NCBI RefSeq assembly: GCF_004025535.1 | Contig: NZ_QJRG01000034.1 | Span: 124,001-188,000 of the forward strand | Direction: 5' to 3' | Source of the DNA: Pseudomonas alkylphenolica | Lineage (GTDB): Bacteria; Pseudomonadota; Gammaproteobacteria; Pseudomonadales; Pseudomonadaceae | DNA length: 64,000 nt | Part shown: piece after piece, positions 59,907 through 64,000 of the stretch | How the letters are laid out: every line of letters begins with the position of its first letter | How positions within the stretch are numbered: the first letter of the stretch is position 1 | Notes under the pieces: model-generated | Seen by the model: only the letters and a program-made list of their open reading frames with translations | Told to the model about the DNA's origin: nothing | The model's database searches: none | Translations under genes and position numbers: made by a program

Positions 59907-61581
59907 TGAAAACACTGTCACCGTTGGCGCTGCCATCACCGCGTTCCTCGAACAATGCGAGGTCAAGGCCGCTTTCGGCGTGATCTCGATCCACAACATG
60001 CCGATCCTCGATGCCTTCGCCGTGCGCGGCAACATCCGTTTCGTCATGGCCCGCGGCGAAGCCGGGGCCACCAACATGGCCGATGCCTATGCCCGTACCA
60101 CCGGCGGCCTGGGCGTGTGCCTGACCTCCACCGGTACCGCCGCCGGCAACGCCGCCGGTGCCCTGGTCGAAGCGCTGACCGCCGGCACGCCGCTGCTGCA
60201 CATCACCGGGCAGATCGAAACGCCTTACCTGGATCAGGATTTCGCCTATATCCACGAAGCCCGCGACCAGTTGACCATGCTCAAGGCCGTGTCCAAAGCG
60301 GCCTTCCGCGTGCGCAGCGTGGAAACCGCGCTGAGCACCCTCAAGCTTGCAGTGCAGACCGCCCTCACCGCGCCGACCGGCCCGGTCAGCGTGGAAATCC
60401 CGATCGACATCCAGTCGACCTTCATCCCCATGCCTACCGACCTTTCGCCGCTGCCGGTGCCGGTTGCGGTACCGGCGCCGGAAGCGCTGGACCTGGTCGC
60501 CGAACGCCTGGCCAATGCCACCCGCCCCCTGCTGTGGCTCGGCGGCGGCGCCCGGCATGCCGGTGCGCAGGTCAAGCGCCTGCTGGACATGGGCGTCGGC
60601 GTGATCACCTCGACCCAGGGCCGTGGCGTGGTCAACGAAGACGACGAACGCTGCCTCGGTGCCTTCTCGCAGAACAAGCTGGTCGAAGGCTTCCTGCAGA
60701 CCTGCGACGCCCTGGTGGTGGCCGGGTCGCGCCTGCGCAGCAACGAAACCTTCAAGTACGCCCTGAAACTGCCGCGCACCACCCTGCGCATCGATGCCAA
60801 CCCGGCGATCGAAGGCCGCAGCTATTCGAGCGAGCTGTTCATCTGCGGCGATTCGGCCCTGGCCCTGGAAGGCCTGGCGGACCGCCTGCAAGGCAGGCTG
60901 AACATCGACCCGACGTTCATCGATGAACTCAAGGCCGTGCGTGCGCAATCGCGCTCGCAACTGGTCGCCGACCTCGGCCCCTACTCGGCCATGGTCGAAC
61001 AGCTGCAGGCGCTGACCGGGCGCAACTTCTCCTGGGTACGCGACGTGACCCTGTCCAACAGCATCTGGGGCAACCGTCTGCTCAACCTCTACCACCCGCT
61101 GTCGGGCGTGCACGCCCTGGGCGGCGGTATCGGCCAGGGCCTGGCGATGGGCATCGGCGCCGGCATCGCTGCTGCAGAAACCGATCCGCAACGCAAAGTG
61201 TTCGCCCTGGCCGGTGACGGCGGTTTCATCCTCAACCTGGGTGAACTGGCGACCCTGGTGCAGGAAAAGGCCAACGTGGTGATCCTGCTGATGAACGACC
61301 AGCGTTACGGTGTGATCCGCAATATCCAGGACGCCATCTACGGCGCCCGTCACGCCTACGTCGAGTTGCACACGCCGAACTACACCCAGCTCGCCGAGTC
61401 GATTGGCCTGCGCCATGGCCTGGTCAGTGACCTCACGGCATTCGGGCCGATGCTCGACAGCGCCCTGAGCCATGAAGGCCCGTTCCTGCTGGAAGTCGAC
61501 ATGCTCAGCGTGGGCGGTTTCGCCACCCAGTTCGCCGGCCCGCCCAACAGCGAAACCAAAGCCCAGAAAGCCACGGCCTGA
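59899..61581 (+). CDS. Thiamine-diphosphate-dependent enzyme (acetolactate-synthase/benzoylformate-decarboxylase family)
   Basis: 560 residues from the ATG at 59899. The three domains are present: N-terminal pyrimidine-binding with the catalytic-like Glu in MARGEAGATNMADAYART, middle domain, and C-terminal ThDP domain with the GDGGF-N motif (ALAGDGGFILNLGELATLV). The family decarboxylates 2-oxo acids or makes C-C bonds. In this operon a 2-oxo acid decarboxylation feeding the aldehyde dehydrogenase is the simplest reading. Confidence 0.88.
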   Translation: MRNENTVTVGAAITAFLEQCEVKAAFGVISIHNMPILDAFAVRGNIRFVMARGEAGATNMADAYARTTGGLGVCLTSTGTAAGNAAGALVEALTAGTPLLHITGQIETPYLDQDFAYIHEARDQLTMLKAVSKAAFRVRSVETALSTLKLAVQTALTAPTGPVSVEIPIDIQSTFIPMPTDLSPLPVPVAVPAPEALDLVAERLANATRPLLWLGGGARHAGAQVKRLLDMGVGVITSTQGRGVVNEDDERCLGAFSQNKLVEGFLQTCDALVVAGSRLRSNETFKYALKLPRTTLRIDANPAIEGRSYSSELFICGDSALALEGLADRLQGRLNIDPTFIDELKAVRAQSRSQLVADLGPYSAMVEQLQALTGRNFSWVRDVTLSNSIWGNRLLNLYHPLSGVHALGGGIGQGLAMGIGAGIAAAETDPQRKVFALAGDGGFILNLGELATLVQEKANVVILLMNDQRYGVIRNIQDAIYGARHAYVELHTPNYTQLAESIGLRHGLVSDLTAFGPMLDSALSHEGPFLLEVDMLSVGGFATQFAGPPNSETKAQKATA

Positions 61582-61591
61582 GGACTTGCGC

Positions 61592-62395
61592 ATGCTCAAC
61601 ATCACCATGATCGGCTGCGGCGCCATTGGCGTCGCAGTTCTGGAACTGCTGGAGAACGATCCGCAGCTGCGCGTCGAGCAGGTGATCGCCTCGGCCGGCT
61701 CAGAAGCCCTGGTGCAACAGCGCCTGGCCAGCTTCAAGCGGCCACCGCAGGTGCTGACCGCCCTGCCCGCCACAGCACGCCCGGACCTGTTGGTCGAATG
61801 CGCCGGTCACCTGGCGATCGAAGAACATGTGCTGCCGGCGCTGGAACGCGGCATCGCCTGCCTGATCGTCTCGGTTGGCGCGCTGTCGGAGCCGGGCCTG
61901 GTCGAACGCCTGGAGGCAGCGGCCGCACGGGGCAACACCCGCATTGAACTGCTGCCCGGCGCCATCGGTGGCATCGATGCGCTGTCGGCGGCCAAGGTCG
62001 GCGGGCTCGACTCGGTCGACTACACCGGGCGCAAACCGGCGAAGGCCTGGAAGAACACCCCGGCCGAGCAGGTCTGCGACCTGGACGCGATCAGTGAAGC
62101 GACGGTGATCTTCAACGGCAGCGCCCGCGAAGCGGCGCGGCTGTACCCGAAAAACGCCAACGTTGCCGCCACCCTGTCGCTGGCCGGCCTGGGCCTGGAC
62201 CGTACCCGGGTGACACTGATCGCCGACCCGTCGAGCGAAGAAAACGTTCACCACTTCGAAGCCCGTGGCGCCTTTGGCGGATTCGAGATGAGCCTGCGCG
62301 GCAAGCCGCTGCTGGCCAATCCGAAGACCTCTGCGCTGACCGTGTACAGCGTGGTCCGTGCCTTGGGCAATCACGCGCACGCCATTTCCATCTAG
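61592..62395 (+). CDS. L-aspartate dehydrogenase-like protein (NadX family)
   Basis: 267 residues from the ATG at 61592. Nucleotide-binding GCGAIG at the N-terminus, VECAGHLAIEEHVLPAL and the typical YPKNANVAATLSLAGLGLD with a C-terminal NHAHAIS. It could deaminate aspartate to oxaloacetate and ammonia, or act on an analogue. In P. aeruginosa the described L-aspartate dehydrogenase (PA3505, from memory) lies in a very similar gene neighbourhood. Use in NAD synthesis is less likely in this setting. Confidence 0.85.
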   Translation: MLNITMIGCGAIGVAVLELLENDPQLRVEQVIASAGSEALVQQRLASFKRPPQVLTALPATARPDLLVECAGHLAIEEHVLPALERGIACLIVSVGALSEPGLVERLEAAAARGNTRIELLPGAIGGIDALSAAKVGGLDSVDYTGRKPAKAWKNTPAEQVCDLDAISEATVIFNGSAREAARLYPKNANVAATLSLAGLGLDRTRVTLIADPSSEENVHHFEARGAFGGFEMSLRGKPLLANPKTSALTVYSVVRALGNHAHAISI

Positions 62396-62405
62396 GGGAA
62401 CATTG

Positions 62406-63896
62406 ATGACGCTGGAACAGACCTTACCCATCTGCATCGCTGGTACCTGGCGCCTGGGCGGCGGCGAACGCTACGCCAGCCACTACCCGGCCACCGGCGA
62501 GCCGGTCGCCTGGCTCAATGCGGCCAGCCTCGACGATGTCGAAGAAGCCGTACAAGGCGCCCACCAGGCGTTCCTTCACAGCGGCTGGGCCCAACGCAAA
62601 CCGCATGAACGCGCCGCCGTGCTGTACCGCATCGCCGAACTGATCCGCGAGCGTGGCGAAGAGCTCGCGCAGTTGCAGCGCCAGGACAACGGCAAGCCGA
62701 TCAACGAAACCCGCGCCCTGGTCGCCAGCGCTGCAGGTACCTTCCAGTTCTTCGCCGCTGCCTGCGAAACCCTGGAAGAAACCATCACCCCATCGCGTGG
62801 CGATTTCGTCAGCATGAGCGTATATGAACCAATGGGCGTGGTGGCCGCCATTACCCCGTGGAACTCGCCGATTGCCAGCGAAGCCCAGAAGGTTGCCCCG
62901 GCCCTTGCCGCCGGCAACGCCGTGGTGATCAAGCCCGCCGAGATCACCCCGCTGCTGGCCCTGCAACTGGCGCAGATCTGCGAAACAGCCGGCTTGCCCA
63001 AGGGCCTGATCAGCGTGTTGCCGGGCAAAGGCTCAGTGCTCGGTGATGCCTTGACCCAACACCCGTTGATCAAGCGCGTGTCGTTCACTGGCGGCACCCG
63101 GACCGGCAAACACATTGCACACATTGCCGCCGACAAAATGATGCCGGTGTCGCTGGAGCTCGGTGGCAAGTCGCCGACCATCGTCCTCGATGACGCCGAC
63201 CTCGATCACGCCGTGGCCGGCGTGCTGTACGGCATCTTCAGCTCGTCGGGCGAAGCCTGCATTGCCGGCTCGCGGTTGTTCGTCGCCCGCTCTTTGTATG
63301 CCGAGTTCATGCAGCGTCTGGTTGCCGGGGCCGCCCGCCTGCGACTGGGCGACCCGGCCGACGAAGCCACGCAGATGGGCCCGTTGATCAGTGCCGCGCA
63401 CCGCGCATCGGTGGAGCGCTATGTGGCTTTGGGCCTGGCCGAGGGCGGTCGCCTGCTGCTCGGTGGCCAGCGGCCGGCCGGTGGCATTTTCGACCAGGGC
63501 TACTTCTACCCGCCAACCATTCTCGAAGGCCTGAACAACAGCCAGCAAACCTGCCAGGAAGAGATCTTCGGCCCGGTGCTGGTGGCGATGCCCTTCGACA
63601 GCGAAGAGCAACTGATCGAGCAGGCCAACGACAGCCTCTATGCCCTCGCCGCCGGCATCTGGAGCCGCGACTACAAGCGCGCCTGGGCCCTGGGCCGCAA
63701 GATCCAGGCCGGCACCGTGTGGATCAATACCTACAAGCAGTTCTCCATTTCCACCCCGTTCGGCGGCTGGCGCGACAGCGGCCTGGGCCGTGAAAAAGGC
63801 CGCCTGGGGATTCTGCAGTACATGGAACAGAAAAGCCTCTACTGGGGCATGAATGAACAGCCACTGGCCTGGGCCGGTGTGGAGGCACGAGCATGA
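62406..63896 (+). CDS. NAD(P)-dependent aldehyde dehydrogenase
   Basis: 496 residues from the ATG at 62406. Catalytic Glu251 in LELGGKSP and Cys285 in SSGEACIAGSR, with PWNSPI and FTGGTRTG around the cofactor. It oxidises an aldehyde, probably that released by the ThDP enzyme. Stop and next start overlap (ATGA). Confidence 0.92.
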   Translation: MTLEQTLPICIAGTWRLGGGERYASHYPATGEPVAWLNAASLDDVEEAVQGAHQAFLHSGWAQRKPHERAAVLYRIAELIRERGEELAQLQRQDNGKPINETRALVASAAGTFQFFAAACETLEETITPSRGDFVSMSVYEPMGVVAAITPWNSPIASEAQKVAPALAAGNAVVIKPAEITPLLALQLAQICETAGLPKGLISVLPGKGSVLGDALTQHPLIKRVSFTGGTRTGKHIAHIAADKMMPVSLELGGKSPTIVLDDADLDHAVAGVLYGIFSSSGEACIAGSRLFVARSLYAEFMQRLVAGAARLRLGDPADEATQMGPLISAAHRASVERYVALGLAEGGRLLLGGQRPAGGIFDQGYFYPPTILEGLNNSQQTCQEEIFGPVLVAMPFDSEEQLIEQANDSLYALAAGIWSRDYKRAWALGRKIQAGTVWINTYKQFSISTPFGGWRDSGLGREKGRLGILQYMEQKSLYWGMNEQPLAWAGVEARA

Positions 63897-64000
63897 GCGT
63901 ATTGGGCATCGATGAAGTCACCTACGGCGTCGAAGACCTCGACACCTGCGTGCGCTTTTTCAGCGACTGGGGCCTGAGCAAGGTCAGCGAGCAGCCGGAC
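63893..64000 (+). CDS. VOC-superfamily protein, 5' part only
   Basis: The first 36 codons (MSVLGIDEVTYGVEDLDTCV and on) show the beta-alpha-beta start of a glyoxalase/extradiol dioxygenase (vicinal oxygen chelate) protein. The gene runs off the window. It overlaps the aldehyde dehydrogenase gene by four bases, so it belongs to the operon. Confidence 0.75.
   Translation, partial: MSVLGIDEVTYGVEDLDTCVRFFSDWGLSKVSEQPD

Noticed and set aside
59671..61773. A 700-codon minus-strand frame opposite the ThDP enzyme gene
   Set aside because: Same artefact: the plus strand encodes a recognisable enzyme with all motifs.

Overview
The window is about 64 kb of a GC-rich Pseudomonas chromosome, most like the P. 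putida/P. fluorescens side of the genus. The genus call rests on an MvaT/MvaU-type H-NS analogue, an OprP/OprO-type porin, paired FadD1/FadD2 ligases, DUF2790, the AceK kinase/phosphatase and gamma-glutamylputrescine genes, plus a gene order that matches what I remember of P. aeruginosa around PA3284-PA3302 and PA3500-PA3514. No rRNA, tRNA or CRISPR array was seen.

Positions 1-6460 are a scrambled accessory region of visibly lower GC. It holds an MvaU-like silencer, a complete IS3-family element (795-2446), two decayed pieces of error-prone polymerase V genes, four small unrecognised or poorly known minus-strand genes, and a divergent XRE-type regulator. One polymerase piece is a umuC 3' end abutting the IS. 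The other is a umuD head fused by internal deletion to a umuC tail, with a LexA-like box still in front. The region ends abruptly in a 5'-truncated MscS-family channel gene near 6460.

Positions 7-11 kb carry a DMT transporter, a PAAR-DUF2235 (Tle1-like) phospholipase that looks like a type VI secretion effector, and two tandemly duplicated DUF2931 proteins, its likely immunity partners. From 11.3 to 25.5 kb there are ordinary core genes: azoreductase, LysR regulator, hydrolase, PpiA, an ABC exporter, a GNAT-like protein, a porin, an ECF sigma/anti-sigma pair, a FabH-like synthase and HrpA.

From 26 to 34 kb the genes serve putrescine use (PuuA/PuuB-like) and fatty-acid activation (FadD1, FadD2, a lysophospholipase-like hydrolase, a MaoC hydratase). 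From 34 to 52 kb there is a mixed block: an ECF42 sigma factor with SRPBCC, YciI and NTF2-like neighbours; an AraC regulator opposite a GyrI-like protein; a threonine-dehydratase-like enzyme opposite a MocR regulator; an AlkA-like glycosylase with Ada; then deformylase, YihY, CsbD, a secreted beta-helix protein, CvfB, a DUF6279 lipoprotein and AceK.

From 53.4 kb to the window edge runs one tightly packed plus-strand operon of at least eleven genes: an SsuABC-like importer, an SDR, a cupin, an alpha/beta hydrolase, an IclR regulator, a second SDR, a ThDP enzyme, an aspartate-dehydrogenase-like protein, an aldehyde dehydrogenase and the start of a VOC protein. Palindromes in the leader are good candidates for the IclR operator. 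The operon looks like an uptake-and-degradation pathway for an unidentified organic substrate and is the best candidate here for undescribed biology. Other points of note are an Ada protein that has lost three of four zinc cysteines, and an immunity-gene duplication that creates its own start-codon overlap.
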